Origin: Halanaerobium saccharolyticum
GTDB lineage: Bacteria; Bacillota; Halanaerobiia; Halanaerobiales; Halanaerobiaceae
Direction of reading: 5' to 3'
DNA: 64,000 nucleotides
NCBI RefSeq assembly: GCF_003259895.1
Contig: NZ_QLME01000003.1
Location: forward strand, 124,001-188,000
Positions 33,959 to 43,573 of the stretch are shown one piece after another (position 1 is the stretch's first letter; each line of letters starts with the position of its first letter). Both the position numbers and the translations under genes were made by a program. Below the pieces are notes generated by a model, which did no database searches, had not been told where the DNA came from, and saw only the letters and a program-made list of their open reading frames with translations.

Positions 33959-35296
33959 ATGATAAGATATTCTTTAATGACCCTGGGCTGTCCTAAAAAT
34001 GAAGTTGACAGTCAGCATATGAATGGTTTTTTAAGAGGAGAAAAAGAATTTCAATATACAGATAGCTTTGAGAAAGCAGAAGTAATTATTATTAATACCT
34101 GTGGTTTTATTCAGGATGCAAAGGAAGAGTCGATTGAGACAATTTTGGCAGCCCTTGAATATAAAAAGCAGTATAATTGTAAATCGGTAATTGTTACTGG
34201 CTGTTTAACACAGCGCTATAGTGAGGAATTAGAAGCAGATATTCCGGAGATTGATGCAGTGCTTGGTACTTCAAACTTTGATAAAATTGCCGAAGTTATA
34301 AGAGAGAGTCTGGAAGGTAAAGAAACAGGTGGAGTAGAAGAAGCAGGTTTTGATTATAGTTCTTCTCTACCCCGTGAATTAGATAATGATGTTTATGCTT
34401 ATTTAAAGATTGCCGAAGGCTGTAATAATAATTGTACTTACTGCAGCATTCCGCAGATTAGAGGTACAGTTAAAAGTAGATCAATTGCTGATATTGCAGC
34501 AGAAGCTAAAAGAATTGCTGAGAGTGGAATTAAGGAGTTAATAATTATTGCACAGGATACAACTCAATATGGGGTTGATATTTATGGACGTTCTGCCCTG
34601 GCTCCACTTTTAAGAAATTTGGCAGAAGTAGAGGGAATTAGGTGGATTAGAGTTTTATACAGCTATCCAGAATTTATAAGTGATGAAATAATTGAGGTTT
34701 TTGCGGAAGAGGAAAAAGTCTGTAATTATTTCGATCTACCAATTCAGCATTCTTCTGCAAAGATAAGAAAGTTAATGAATCGCAAAGGAAATGAAGAAGA
34801 TATCGCTAATATTATTAATAAGATAAGAAAAAAAATTCCTGATGCAAAAATAAGAACTTCTCTAATCACAGGTTTTCCGGGAGAAAATGAGCAGGACTTT
34901 AATAATTTAAAAGAATTTGTTAAAAAATATGAATTTGACAGACTGGGTGTTTTTGAATTTTCCAGAGAAGAAGGAACTGCAGCCTATAATTTAGATCAGA
35001 GAGTCCCTGAAGAGATTAAATCAGAAAGAAAAGAAGAAATTATGCAGCTGCAGCAGGAAATTTCTCTGGCCAAAAATAAAGAGTTAGTGGGGCGTACGAT
35101 TGAGGTAATAATTGAAGATCAGGATCAGGAAAATTATCTGGCAAGATCTCGTTATGATTCACCGGAAATTGATAATCAGATTTATCTCCCAATTGAAGAT
35201 CACAATCTTGAAATAGGAGAAATTTACCAGGCTGTAATAAAAGAAGCCTTCCATTATGATTTAATAGGAGAGATTGAGGATGAATCTACCAAATAA
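33959..35296 (+). CDS. rimO: Ribosomal protein uS12 methylthiotransferase RimO
   Basis: Radical SAM enzyme, 445 residues, that adds a methylthio group to the conserved Asp of ribosomal protein S12. The N-terminal UPF0004 domain has LGCPKNEVDSQHM with the first auxiliary-cluster Cys (the CPKNxVDS form is typical of RimO, whereas MiaB has CQMNxxDS), plus NTCGFI and GCLTQRY. The radical SAM triad is CNNNCTYC. A C-terminal TRAM domain follows. Start ATG 33959 behind AAAGGAG. It overlaps pgsA by 17 bases. A second methylthiotransferase, miaB, is at 60 kb. Confidence 0.95.
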   Translation: MIRYSLMTLGCPKNEVDSQHMNGFLRGEKEFQYTDSFEKAEVIIINTCGFIQDAKEESIETILAALEYKKQYNCKSVIVTGCLTQRYSEELEADIPEIDAVLGTSNFDKIAEVIRESLEGKETGGVEEAGFDYSSSLPRELDNDVYAYLKIAEGCNNNCTYCSIPQIRGTVKSRSIADIAAEAKRIAESGIKELIIIAQDTTQYGVDIYGRSALAPLLRNLAEVEGIRWIRVLYSYPEFISDEIIEVFAEEEKVCNYFDLPIQHSSAKIRKLMNRKGNEEDIANIINKIRKKIPDAKIRTSLITGFPGENEQDFNNLKEFVKKYEFDRLGVFEFSREEGTAAYNLDQRVPEEIKSERKEEIMQLQQEISLAKNKELVGRTIEVIIEDQDQENYLARSRYDSPEIDNQIYLPIEDHNLEIGEIYQAVIKEAFHYDLIGEIEDESTK

Positions 35297-35810
35297 ACTA
35301 TCAGTACTCAGAATTTTACTGGTTCCAATTATTATTTATTTACTTTTAATTAATTCTTTAACTACCAGTATTGCCGCTCTTGTGGTTTTTGTTTTAGCTG
35401 CCTTAACTGATAAATATGATGGTTATTATGCCCGAAAATATAATTTAATTACTACGCTGGGTAAAATTCTTGACCCGCTGGCAGATAAATTATTAATTAT
35501 TGGTGTTTTTACTGCTTTTGTAGAAATTGGTGCTCTTTCTACCTGGCCTTTATTAATTATTGTGGCAAGAGAGCTTGCGGTTACAGGCTTAAGAGTAGTT
35601 GCAGCTGATCAGGGTTCAGTAATCCCTGCTAATATCTGGGGCAAAACTAAAACTACTATTCAGATGATAACAGCAGTTGTTTTAATTATAAATCCACTAA
35701 TTTTCGAACTGCCGGTGCTTTTAACAGAAACTTTAATCTGGTTAACTGTAATTATTACTATTTATTCCGGCTATACTTATTTTGCTGGAGCAGAAGTCGA
35801 TTATTCTTAA
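35280..35810 (+). CDS. pgsA: CDP-diacylglycerol-glycerol-3-phosphate 3-phosphatidyltransferase
   Basis: Membrane enzyme making phosphatidylglycerophosphate, the committed step to phosphatidylglycerol and cardiolipin, 176 residues. The CDP-alcohol phosphatidyltransferase motif is present: TDKYDGYYARKYNLITTLGK followed by ILDPLADK. The first position of the motif is Asp as usual. About five hydrophobic helices. Start ATG 35280 is preceded by GGAGAG and overlaps rimO; TTG 35274 is less well placed. The next gene, pgpA, removes the phosphate from its product, so the pair forms a two-step pathway. Confidence 0.94.
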   Translation: MNLPNKLSVLRILLVPIIIYLLLINSLTTSIAALVVFVLAALTDKYDGYYARKYNLITTLGKILDPLADKLLIIGVFTAFVEIGALSTWPLLIIVARELAVTGLRVVAADQGSVIPANIWGKTKTTIQMITAVVLIINPLIFELPVLLTETLIWLTVIITIYSGYTYFAGAEVDYS

Positions 35811-35833
35811 GCTAAATACAGGAGGAAAGAGTT

Positions 35834-36274
35834 ATGCTTAATAAAATAAATCATTTTTTAGCAACAGGTTTTTACAGCGGTCATCTTCCGGCTGCTCCTG
35901 GGACCTGGGGTTCTTTATTAATGGTCTTACTTATCTTCTTTTTTCCTTTACTGAATAATATATATCTGCTGTCAGCTCTCACTATTGGTGGAGTTGCAGT
36001 TGCTAATTTTGAAGAAAGACAGACTGGGATCAAAGATGACGGAAGAATAGTAATTGATGAGATGGCAGGACAGCTGCTTACATTTTATACTCTCCCCACA
36101 ACTTTACCTGTTTTAGTTGGTGGTTTTATTTTATTCAGGTTATTTGATATCACAAAACCCTGGCTGATTGATAAAGTACAGAATTTACCATCAGGCTGGG
36201 GAGTTATGATGGATGATATCCTGGCTGGACTAACATCTTTAATCATTTTAAAAATATTAATAACTTTGATTTAA
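35834..36274 (+). CDS. pgpA: Phosphatidylglycerophosphatase A
   Basis: Integral membrane phosphatase of 146 residues that dephosphorylates phosphatidylglycerophosphate. Family signatures: FYSGHLPAAPGTWGSL near the N-terminus, DDGRIVIDEMAGQLL with acidic catalytic residues, and LPSGWGVMMDDILAG near the end. Three to four hydrophobic stretches. ATG 35834 follows AGGAGGAAAG. It lies 23 bases after pgsA, so the two are co-transcribed; a terminator follows. Confidence 0.94.
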   Translation: MLNKINHFLATGFYSGHLPAAPGTWGSLLMVLLIFFFPLLNNIYLLSALTIGGVAVANFEERQTGIKDDGRIVIDEMAGQLLTFYTLPTTLPVLVGGFILFRLFDITKPWLIDKVQNLPSGWGVMMDDILAGLTSLIILKILITLI

Positions 36275-36296
36275 TGATTCTAATCAGATTTTAATT

Positions 36297-36325
36297 CAAT
36301 CGGCCTTAAATAGGTCGATTTTTTT
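36297..36325 (+). terminator. Terminator after pgpA
   Basis: AATCGGCC (36298-36305) / GGTCGATT (36313-36320), one G-U pair, followed by a run of T. Confidence 0.78.
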
Positions 36326-36363
36326 ATTTTAAAATGATATACTAAATTTGAGGTGGATAGATA

Positions 36364-37611
36364 TTGAAGACAGCCATAATAGCAACTGGATCTGAATTGA
36401 TTAGTGGACTTGTACAGGACAGCAACTCTAAATTTTTAGCTGAGAATCTGGCTAATTTGGGTTTTGAGCCTGAAAACATTTTTATTTGTGGAGATGAAAA
36501 AGAAAATATTAAAAAAACGATTTTTACTGCTTCCCGGAGTGCAGATTTAATTTTTATAACAGGAGGACTGGGCCCAACTAAAGATGATCAGACTAAAGAA
36601 GCATTTGCGGAAGTACTGGATTTGAATCTGATTTATTCTAAAAAAATTGAGAAAAAATTAAAAAATATATTCTGTAATCACAGCTCAGAGATGACTTCCA
36701 ATAATTTATCTCAGGCATATATTCCTGCGGGAGCAGAAATTATCAATAATGATAAAGGAACAGCGCCAGCTTTGAAAGTGGAGAAAGAAAATAAAACTTT
36801 TTATTTATTACCTGGAGTTCCTTCTGAATTAAAGTATTTATTTAAAAATAAAATATTAAAAGAACTTAAAAAGAAAAGTAAAAACAAATTATTTATTAAA
36901 GAATTCAATTTTATAGGAATTGGTGAGTCAACCCTGGCTTCAGAAGTTGATAATTTAAAATTAGATCCTGCTCTTAAGATTAGTTATCAGGCTGGTCGAG
37001 CCGAAGTAAAATTGAGGCTTAAAATTGATCAGAACAGTCAATTAGCTGCTGCAGAAAAACATAAAATTATAAAAACAGCAGCGGAAAAAATAAAAAGACA
37101 ATTTAGTGATTTCATTTATGGAGAAGATCAAGAGGATATATTAGATAAGGTTCACAACCTGTTAATTTCTAAAAAATTAAGTATAGCTACAGCTGAATCA
37201 TTTACAGGAGGGCTAATTGCGGAAAGGCTGACTTCCAGAGCAGGGAGCTCCCAATATTTTTTGGGATCTATAGTTGCCTATAATGAAAAAATAAAAAAAG
37301 AAATATTAGAAATTGAATCTGAGCTTCTGGAGAGATATGGAGTTGTGAGTCGGGAGTGTGCTAAAGCAATGGTTGAAAATGCTGCAAGAATTTTTGATTC
37401 AGAAATTGCTGCTGCAGCTACTGGAGCTGCAGGTCCAGCTGCTCATAATGGCAAAAGTGCAGGTACAATGTTTGTTGCTATAGCTTATAAAGAAAAGATT
37501 AAAATTTTAAAGTTGCAAAAAAATTATGGTCGGAAAATGAACCGTTATTTTGCTTCACAGATTGTGTTATTTGAAATTTATAAGTTAATAAAGGAAAGCG
37601 AGGAAAATTAA
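36364..37611 (+). CDS. cinA: CinA-family protein (competence/damage-inducible; nicotinamide nucleotide amidase)
   Basis: A 415-residue protein with an N-terminal MoaB/MogA-like (MocF) domain (IIATGSELISGLVQDSNS; FITGGLGPTKDD) and a C-terminal CinA domain (about 255-410; IATAESFTGGLIAERL, AAATGAAGP). CinA relatives act as NMN deamidase (PncC activity) and ADP-ribose pyrophosphatase in NAD salvage; in streptococci CinA also recruits RecA. Start TTG 36364 behind GAGGTGG. Gene order pgsA-cinA-recA is widely conserved in Firmicutes. A TPR gene and thpR are interposed between cinA and recA here. Confidence 0.93.
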   Translation: MKTAIIATGSELISGLVQDSNSKFLAENLANLGFEPENIFICGDEKENIKKTIFTASRSADLIFITGGLGPTKDDQTKEAFAEVLDLNLIYSKKIEKKLKNIFCNHSSEMTSNNLSQAYIPAGAEIINNDKGTAPALKVEKENKTFYLLPGVPSELKYLFKNKILKELKKKSKNKLFIKEFNFIGIGESTLASEVDNLKLDPALKISYQAGRAEVKLRLKIDQNSQLAAAEKHKIIKTAAEKIKRQFSDFIYGEDQEDILDKVHNLLISKKLSIATAESFTGGLIAERLTSRAGSSQYFLGSIVAYNEKIKKEILEIESELLERYGVVSRECAKAMVENAARIFDSEIAAAATGAAGPAAHNGKSAGTMFVAIAYKEKIKILKLQKNYGRKMNRYFASQIVLFEIYKLIKESEEN

Positions 37612-37612
37612 A

Positions 37613-38824
37613 ATGCTTAAAAAAATGGTTTATCTAATTATTATTATTTCTTTATTGTTTTCAGTTTCAAGTTTTGCTCTGGCTCAGGAAGAAAATGTCG
37701 CAGAAGAAGAACAAACACAAACAACTGGTGACATTTTTTCTGAAGCTTTAAATGATTATAATTCCGGGAATTTTGCCCTGGCTGAAGAAAAATTTAACAA
37801 ACTACTGGAGAATGAAGAATTGGATGAAGGAATGGAATTTAGTGTTCTCTATTATTCAACGATGACGGCTGTTAAGAGATATCAAACTGTTAAAGCAGTA
37901 GACTACTTAGAAAGGATGAATGACTTAGGTTTTCAGAGTGGAAATTTAAACTGGCAAATTGCAGAACTGTATTTAAATAAAAATAATCAATTTGATAGTG
38001 CCGATTTTGAAGAAGCTCTAATATATTTACAGAAAGCAGAAGAACTCGGGTTAAACAAAATAAATTTTAGAAGAGATCTTGCTTATGGTTATTTGGAAAA
38101 TCAAGAATTAGAACAGGCAGAAGAATTATATTTAGAAATAATTGAGACAGAGGCCACTGCAGCTGATTACTTAAATCTGGCTAAAATTAAAGAAAGACAG
38201 GAAGAATTAAATCAGGCAGTAGAATATTACGAATCTGCTCTGGACTTAAATGGATCACAATCTTCACTTTATTTAAACCTTGGTAATTTATATCAGGAAT
38301 TGAATAATTATAATTCAGCAGTCTCTGTTTTTAACCAGGGAATAAAGCTAAGAAGAGATTTCGCTCCTTATTATATTGGACTTGGAGAAAGTTATATTGA
38401 ACTGGAGAATTATAATCAAGCTCAAACTGCACTGGAGAAAGCAGTAGAAATTAATGATAATTCTTATTATGGATATTATCTGCTGGCAAATGTAGAGAAA
38501 GAAAATGGTAATTTAAATCAAGCTTTAAATTATTACAGTCAGGCCCTAAAAAACAATCCTGATTATGTAGAAGCTTATCTGGGTGAAGGAAGAATTCATT
38601 TAGAAAGAGAAGAATATTATCGGGCTATTTCTCGTTTTTCACTGGCAGTAGAAAAAAACCAGGATTATGCAGAAAGCCGTTATTATTTAGGTAGAGCTTA
38701 TTATCAGGCAGACATGTTAGAAGCAGCAAGAGCTGAGTTGAGAAGAGCTCTGCATATTAATGATAATTATCAGCAGGCAAGAGAACTTCTAGATAGGGTA
38801 GAAAACGAATTGAATATAGATTAA
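37613..38824 (+). CDS. Exported TPR-repeat protein
   Basis: A 403-residue protein starting one base after cinA's stop codon. Residues 1-24 are a signal peptide (Lys-Lys-Met followed by a hydrophobic core, ending FALAQE). The rest is built of about nine to ten TPR repeats, best seen as YLNLAKIKERQEELNQAVEY, YLNLGNLYQELNNYNSAV and YLLANVEKENGNLNQALNYY, each about 34 residues. TPR solenoids mediate protein assembly; exported ones often scaffold envelope machinery. It is acidic overall. No partner is evident, and the function is unknown. Position between cinA and thpR suggests co-transcription, not a role in DNA repair. Confidence 0.88.
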   Translation: MLKKMVYLIIIISLLFSVSSFALAQEENVAEEEQTQTTGDIFSEALNDYNSGNFALAEEKFNKLLENEELDEGMEFSVLYYSTMTAVKRYQTVKAVDYLERMNDLGFQSGNLNWQIAELYLNKNNQFDSADFEEALIYLQKAEELGLNKINFRRDLAYGYLENQELEQAEELYLEIIETEATAADYLNLAKIKERQEELNQAVEYYESALDLNGSQSSLYLNLGNLYQELNNYNSAVSVFNQGIKLRRDFAPYYIGLGESYIELENYNQAQTALEKAVEINDNSYYGYYLLANVEKENGNLNQALNYYSQALKNNPDYVEAYLGEGRIHLEREEYYRAISRFSLAVEKNQDYAESRYYLGRAYYQADMLEAARAELRRALHINDNYQQARELLDRVENELNID

Positions 38825-38840
38825 TTAAAGGGTGTTCTAA

Positions 38841-39386
38841 ATGAGACTTTTTATAGCAGTTAATATTAATTTACGCAGTAAAGATTTGATTGAAAGAAAG
38901 CTGAATTCTTTAAAAGAAGAATATAAAAATCAGTTTAAATGGGTAGAAAAGAAAAAGTGGCATTTAACTCTCAAATTTATTGGTGAAGCATCAACTAAGG
39001 AAAAAGAAGATATAATTGAAGTATTAAAAAATATCAATTTTAAGGAAAAAAATGAATATATACAATTTGATAGAGTTGATGCTTTTCCCCATCTAAATCA
39101 GGCTAAAGTACTATATCTTGCACTTAAGCAGGGTAAAGATAGTTTGTGTAAACTGCATGATAGACTGGTAAATGAACTGCTTAAATATGATTTTGAAGAT
39201 GATCAGAAGAACTATATTCCTCATCTAACTCTGGGACGCAATAAAGGTGAAGCTTTTAAAATAAAAGAGGAATTTCAGGAAGAACATTTTTTAAACATTT
39301 ATGCGAAAATTGAAAGTATCAGTCTTTATAAAAGTGAATTAAAAGCCAGCGGACCAGAATATATTGAATTATTTTCCATTAAATAG
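38841..39386 (+). CDS. thpR: RNA 2',3'-cyclic phosphodiesterase (2H family)
   Basis: A 181-residue 2H phosphoesterase (ThpR/LigT) that opens 2',3'-cyclic phosphates on RNA ends. The two HxTx motifs are HLTLKFIGEA at about residue 43 and PHLTLGRNKG at about residue 130. N-terminus MRLFIAVNI is typical of the family. Start ATG 38841 follows AAAGGGTG. It lies 16 bases after the TPR gene and before the recA promoter. Confidence 0.92.
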   Translation: MRLFIAVNINLRSKDLIERKLNSLKEEYKNQFKWVEKKKWHLTLKFIGEASTKEKEDIIEVLKNINFKEKNEYIQFDRVDAFPHLNQAKVLYLALKQGKDSLCKLHDRLVNELLKYDFEDDQKNYIPHLTLGRNKGEAFKIKEEFQEEHFLNIYAKIESISLYKSELKASGPEYIELFSIK

Positions 39387-39396
39387 AAATTAATCC

Positions 39397-39425
39397 TTGC
39401 AATCATTAAACATCTGTTCTATAAT
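39397..39425 (+). promoter_or_regulatory. recA promoter with a degenerate SOS-box candidate
   Basis: TTGCAA (39397-39402), 17-bp spacer, TATAAT (39420-39425). AAACATCTGTTCT within the spacer resembles the Gram-positive LexA site GAACRNRYGTTYC with three mismatches. Confidence 0.7.
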
Positions 39426-39477
39426 ATAATTAAAGATAAAAATTGCAGTTAAAATATATTTGGGGAGGAAGATAAAT

Positions 39478-40521
39478 TTGGCAACTAGTGATAAAGAAAA
39501 AGCACTTGATAAGGCGGTTAAGAGAATTGAAAAACAATTTGGTAAAGGTTCAATTATGAGGCTGGGAGATTCACAGAAATTAAATGTGGAAGCTATACCT
39601 ACAGGAGCTTTACCACTGGATCTGGCTCTAGGTATTGGCGGGATCCCTAAAGGAAGAATTATTGAATTATATGGGAATGAATCATCAGGTAAAACAACAT
39701 TGGCCCTCCATATAATAGCAGAGGCTCAAAAAATGGATGGTATTGCAGCCTTTATTGACGCTGAACACGCACTTGACCCTAAATATGCTAAAAATTTAGG
39801 TGTAAATATTGATAATCTACTAATTTCACAGCCTGACAGTGGAGAAGAAGCTTTGGAAATTGGAGAAGCACTTGTCCGCAGTAATGCTGTTGACCTGGTG
39901 GTTATTGACTCTGTTGCTGCTCTGGTACCGAAGGCAGAATTAGAAGGGGATATGGGAGACTCTCATATGGGGCTGCAGGCCAGGCTGATGTCTCAGGCAA
40001 TGCGTAAACTATCTGGAGCAATTAGTAAATCTAAGGCAGCAGTTGTATTCATCAACCAGATTAGAGAGAAAATTGGTGTAATGTTTGGTAATCCAGAAAC
40101 AACTCCTGGTGGACGCGCACTTAAGTTTTATTCTTCTGTCAGAATTGAAATGAGAAGATCACAGACTATCAAAGATGGAGATAAGTTAATCGGTAGTACA
40201 GCTAAAGTAAAAGTTGTTAAAAATAAGGTGGCAGCTCCATTTAGAAATTGTCAATTTGATATTATGTATGGTACAGGAATCTCACAGCCCGGATGTGTAA
40301 TTGATTTAGGAGAAGAAACCGGAATTGTAGATAGAGCTGGTTCCTGGTATTCCTATGGTGATGTTCGTCTTGGTCAGGGTAGAGAAAATTCTAAAGAGTT
40401 TCTGCGTGATAATCCAGAAGTTATGGAAGAGATTGATAAAAAAATAAGAGTTAAAGTTGGTTTAATAGATGGTGAAAATGAAGATAAGAATGAAGAAGGA
40501 AAAGAAAAGGAAGAGGAATAA
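39478..40521 (+). CDS. recA: Recombinase RecA
   Basis: Forms filaments on single-stranded DNA for homologous recombination and stimulates LexA self-cleavage. 347 residues with [11 protein letters not shown], Walker [10 protein letters not shown], the [17 protein letters not shown] Walker B region, loop L1 and L2 parts ([35 protein letters not shown]), and an acidic C-terminal tail ([13 protein letters not shown]). Start TTG 39478 follows GGGGAGGA; the longer frame from TTG 39460 runs through that SD. recX follows after six bases. Confidence 0.97.
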   Translation: MATSDKEKALDKAVKRIEKQFGKGSIMRLGDSQKLNVEAIPTGALPLDLALGIGGIPKGRIIELYGNESSGKTTLALHIIAEAQKMDGIAAFIDAEHALDPKYAKNLGVNIDNLLISQPDSGEEALEIGEALVRSNAVDLVVIDSVAALVPKAELEGDMGDSHMGLQARLMSQAMRKLSGAISKSKAAVVFINQIREKIGVMFGNPETTPGGRALKFYSSVRIEMRRSQTIKDGDKLIGSTAKVKVVKNKVAAPFRNCQFDIMYGTGISQPGCVIDLGEETGIVDRAGSWYSYGDVRLGQGRENSKEFLRDNPEVMEEIDKKIRVKVGLIDGENEDKNEEGKEKEEE

Positions 40522-40527
40522 TTCCCA

Positions 40528-40989
40528 ATGGATCAAATAGATAAAGAAGCATTTTCTAAAGCACGCAATAAAGCTTTTAAATTATTGAGCTACCGAGAAA
40601 GAACAATTAAAGAAATTGAAGATCGCCTGCGAAAAAAAGATTTTACTGAGGAAGTTATTAAAGCAGTAGTCGATTTTCTTCTAGAAAATGATTATTTAAA
40701 TGAAGAGCGATTTGCCGAAATGTGGATTAGGTCAAGAAAAAAACATCATCCCCGCGGCAGAAAGTTGATATATAAAGAGCTAAAAAACAAGGGTGTTAAT
40801 CAGAAAATCATTAATAGCGCTCTAAATCAGTATTTAAGTGAGCAGGATGAACTAGAAATGGCTGAATATTTAATGGGAAAATGGCTGCGCAGACGGACTG
40901 AAGAAGACAGTTCCAGCTATAAATTAAAAAACTATTTAGCTAATAAAGGATTTAGTTATGATTTGATTTATCAGATAACAGATAAATAA
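40528..40989 (+). CDS. recX: RecA regulatory protein RecX
   Basis: A 153-residue helical protein that modulates RecA filament growth. The family repeat pattern is visible three times: KLLSYRERTIKEIEDRLRKK, then LENDYLNEERFAEMWIRSR and KKHHPRGRKLIYKELKNKGV, and a final NYLANKGFSYDLI. Length normal. ATG 40528 is six bases after the recA stop, so it is co-expressed. A terminator follows directly. Confidence 0.92.
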   Translation: MDQIDKEAFSKARNKAFKLLSYRERTIKEIEDRLRKKDFTEEVIKAVVDFLLENDYLNEERFAEMWIRSRKKHHPRGRKLIYKELKNKGVNQKIINSALNQYLSEQDELEMAEYLMGKWLRRRTEEDSSSYKLKNYLANKGFSYDLIYQITDK

Positions 40990-40996
40990 GTATAAA

Positions 40997-41026
40997 AGCC
41001 TGCTTTCAGCGGGCTTTTTCCTTTTT
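40997..41026 (+). terminator. Terminator of recA-recX
   Basis: AGCCTGCT (40997-41004) / AGCGGGCT (41008-41015) with one G-U pair, followed by TTTTTCCTTTTT. Confidence 0.85.
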
Positions 41027-41047
41027 ATACCAAATTATAGTCTTTTC

Positions 41048-41076
41048 TTGACATAAGGTGCGAAAAAAGTTAAAAT
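41048..41076 (+). promoter_or_regulatory. rny promoter
   Basis: TTGACA (41048-41053), 17-bp spacer, TAAAAT (41071-41076). Confidence 0.82.
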
Positions 41077-41148
41077 ATTATTAGTAAATGTAAATATAAA
41101 ATTAAAAAATTGAATATTAGACAGGAGGTGAATATTATTAATGGAGCT

Positions 41149-42672
41149 ATGTTATATTTTATAATAGCCCTACCTCTCGGAATTGTAATTGGGTATTTAA
41201 TTCGAAAATATATTGCGAAAGCACGTATGCAGTCTGCGGAAGAAGAAGCAGAGAAGATACTCCAAGATGCAGAAAGAGATGCCAAGGCAAAGAAAAAGGA
41301 AACTATTCTTGAAGCTAAAGAAGAAGCTCATCAGATTCGGGAAGAAGCAAATAAAGAAAGTCAGAAAAGAAGAGATGAGCTGCAGAAATTAGAAAATAGA
41401 TTAATGAAAAAAGAGGAAAATCTGGATCGGAAAGCTGAAAATCTGGATCGTAAAGAACAGAGTATTAAAGATCGAGATAAAAATTTAGCAAAAGCTGAAG
41501 AGGAAATCGAAGAAATTAAAAAAGAACAGAAAGAAAAATTAGAAATGATTTCTAGTTTCTCAGAAAGTGAAGCTAAAGACTATCTTTTAAATAAGGTAGA
41601 ATCTGAGCTGGATCATGAATATGCAAAGATGATTAAAGAAAAAGAAGCTCAGGCAAAGGAAGAATCTGAGAAAAAAGCTAGAGAAATTATTTCACTTGCA
41701 ATCCAGAGATCTGCAGCTGATCATGTAACAGAATCAACTGTTTCTGTTGTTAATCTTCCAAATGATGATATGAAGGGAAGAATTATCGGACGTGAAGGAA
41801 GAAATATCAGAACTTTGGAGAGTCTAACAGGTATCGATTTAATTATTGATGACACTCCTGAGGCAGTTGTTATTTCTGGTTTTGATCCAATTAGACGTGA
41901 AATTGCGAGGATTGCTTTAGAAAAATTAATTGTTGATGGTCGAATTCATCCAGCCAGAATTGAAGAAATGGTCGAAAAGGCTGAAAAAGAATTGGATCAG
42001 CATATTAAAGAAATTGGAGAACAGGCAACATTTGATACAGGAGTTCATGGTTTAAACCCTGAATTAATCAAGTTATTAGGAAGACTTAAATTCAGAACAA
42101 GTTATGGACAAAATGTATTACAACATGCTATTGAAGTATCCTATTTAGCAAGCATCATGGCTGCTGAACTGGGTGCTGACGCTACTCTTGCAAGACGTGG
42201 TGGTCTTCTTCATGATATTGGTAAAGCAATTGATCATGATATGGAAGGTACTCATGTTAATCTTGGTGTTGATACTGCAAGAAAATATGGTGAAAGTGAA
42301 AAAGTAATTCATACAATTGAAGCTCATCATAGTGATGTTGAATTTAAATCAGTAGAGGCAGTTTTAGTTGCAGCAGCAGATGCAATTTCAGCAGCAAGAC
42401 CAGGAGCTAGAAAAGAAACATTAGATTCTTATATTAAGAGACTTGAAGATTTAGAGGATATTGGTGAGTCTTTTAATGGTGTAGAAAAAGCTTATGCTAT
42501 TCAGGCTGGAAGAGAAATCAGAGTTATTGTTGAGCCTGATAAAATTAATGACATCGAAAGTACCAAAATGGTTAGAGATATTACTAAGAAAATAGAAAAA
42601 AATCTCGATTACCCTGGACAGATTAAAGTTGTTATTATTCGTGAAACCAGAGTAGTGGATTATGCTAAATAA
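41149..42672 (+). CDS. rny: Ribonuclease Y
   Basis: Membrane-anchored endoribonuclease starting mRNA decay, about 507 residues. An N-terminal membrane helix ([17 protein letters not shown]) is followed by a long charged coiled coil (about 20-170), a KH RNA-binding domain ([20 protein letters not shown]) and an HD domain ([15 protein letters not shown]). The start is uncertain: the SD GGAGGTG (41124-41130) is 18 bases before the first in-frame ATG at 41149, while the ATG at optimal distance (41141) is out of frame and reads only seven codons. An in-frame ATT at 41137 would be well spaced. Order rny-ymdB-spoVS is conserved in Firmicutes. Confidence 0.95.
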   Translation: MLYFIIALPLGIVIGYLIRKYIAKARMQSAEEEAEKILQDAERDAKAKKKETILEAKEEAHQIREEANKESQKRRDELQKLENRLMKKEENLDRKAENLDRKEQSIKDRDKNLAKAEEEIEEIKKEQKEKLEMISSFSESEAKDYLLNKVESELDHEYAKMIKEKEAQAKEESEKKAREIISLAIQRSAADHVTESTVSVVNLPNDDMKGRIIGREGRNIRTLESLTGIDLIIDDTPEAVVISGFDPIRREIARIALEKLIVDGRIHPARIEEMVEKAEKELDQHIKEIGEQATFDTGVHGLNPELIKLLGRLKFRTSYGQNVLQHAIEVSYLASIMAAELGADATLARRGGLLHDIGKAIDHDMEGTHVNLGVDTARKYGESEKVIHTIEAHHSDVEFKSVEAVLVAAADAISAARPGARKETLDSYIKRLEDLEDIGESFNGVEKAYAIQAGREIRVIVEPDKINDIESTKMVRDITKKIEKNLDYPGQIKVVIIRETRVVDYAK

Positions 42673-42696
42673 AAATAATTAATTATGAAATTAATG

Positions 42697-42722
42697 GGCT
42701 CCTCTTTTTTGAGGAGCCTTTA
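42697..42722 (+). terminator. Terminator after rny
   Basis: GGCTCCTC (42697-42704) / GAGGAGCC (42711-42718) with a T6 loop and a short T-run after it; ymdB follows, so read-through is possible. Confidence 0.8.
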
Positions 42723-42781
42723 ATAAATTTATGATATAATAAATTTGGAAAGTAAAGTTAAATTTATAGGGGAGATTTATA

Positions 42782-43558
42782 ATGAACATTTTATTTATTG
42801 GAGATATTGTCGGTAGAGCCGGAAGACGTGCTGTTAGAATTTTTTTAGATGAAATAAAGTCAGAACACGATATTGATTTTGTGATTGCAAATGGCGAAAA
42901 CTCTGCTGGAGGTTTTGGAATAACTAAAAAAGTTGCAGCGGAATTATATGGCTCTGGTATAGACTTTTTTACAATGGGTAATCATACCTGGGATAATAAG
43001 GATATTTTTAAGTTTATTGATGATGATCCTAATCTAATTCGGCCTTTAAACTTTCCCAAAAATAACCCTGGTCGGGGCTGGCAGACTTTAGAACTTAAGT
43101 CTAAAAAAATTACTATTGTAAATTTAATTGGTCAGATATATATGCAGGCTTACGATTCTCCCTATCACAGGTTTATGGAATTATATCCTGAAATTAAAGA
43201 CTCAGATATTATTTTGGTTGACTTCCATGCAGAAGCTACAGGAGAAAAAATGGCATTTGCCAGAGCTGTAGACGGGATGATAACAGCTGTTATAGGGACC
43301 CATACGCATGTACAGACAAACGACGCTCAAATTTTACCTGAGGGAAGTGGATATATTACGGATGCTGGTTTAACCGGAGCAGTAGATTCTATTTTAGGAA
43401 TGAAGCCTGATAAAATGATAGAAAAAATGATAAATTCTCTGCCAGTGAGATATGAGGTAGGAACTGGTGAAGTAAAAATTGAAGCTGTTTTAATCAAAAT
43501 AGATGAAAAAACAAACTCTGTTAACCAAATCATGGTAATAAAAAAAAATAATTTATGA
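42782..43558 (+). CDS. ymdB: YmdB-family metallophosphoesterase
   Basis: A 258-residue calcineurin-like phosphodiesterase (TIGR00282). In Bacillus YmdB hydrolyses 2',3'-cyclic nucleotides and affects biofilm and late adaptive responses. Metal-binding motifs appear in order: FIGDIVGRAGRR (Asp), IANGENSAGGFG (Asn-Glu), TMGNHTWDN (Asn-His), DFHAEATGEK (His) and GTHTHVQTND (His pair). ATG 42782 follows GGGGAGA. It lies between rny and spoVS as in Bacillus. Confidence 0.93.
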   Translation: MNILFIGDIVGRAGRRAVRIFLDEIKSEHDIDFVIANGENSAGGFGITKKVAAELYGSGIDFFTMGNHTWDNKDIFKFIDDDPNLIRPLNFPKNNPGRGWQTLELKSKKITIVNLIGQIYMQAYDSPYHRFMELYPEIKDSDIILVDFHAEATGEKMAFARAVDGMITAVIGTHTHVQTNDAQILPEGSGYITDAGLTGAVDSILGMKPDKMIEKMINSLPVRYEVGTGEVKIEAVLIKIDEKTNSVNQIMVIKKNNL

Positions 43559-43573
43559 TTTTTTTCTAAAAAA

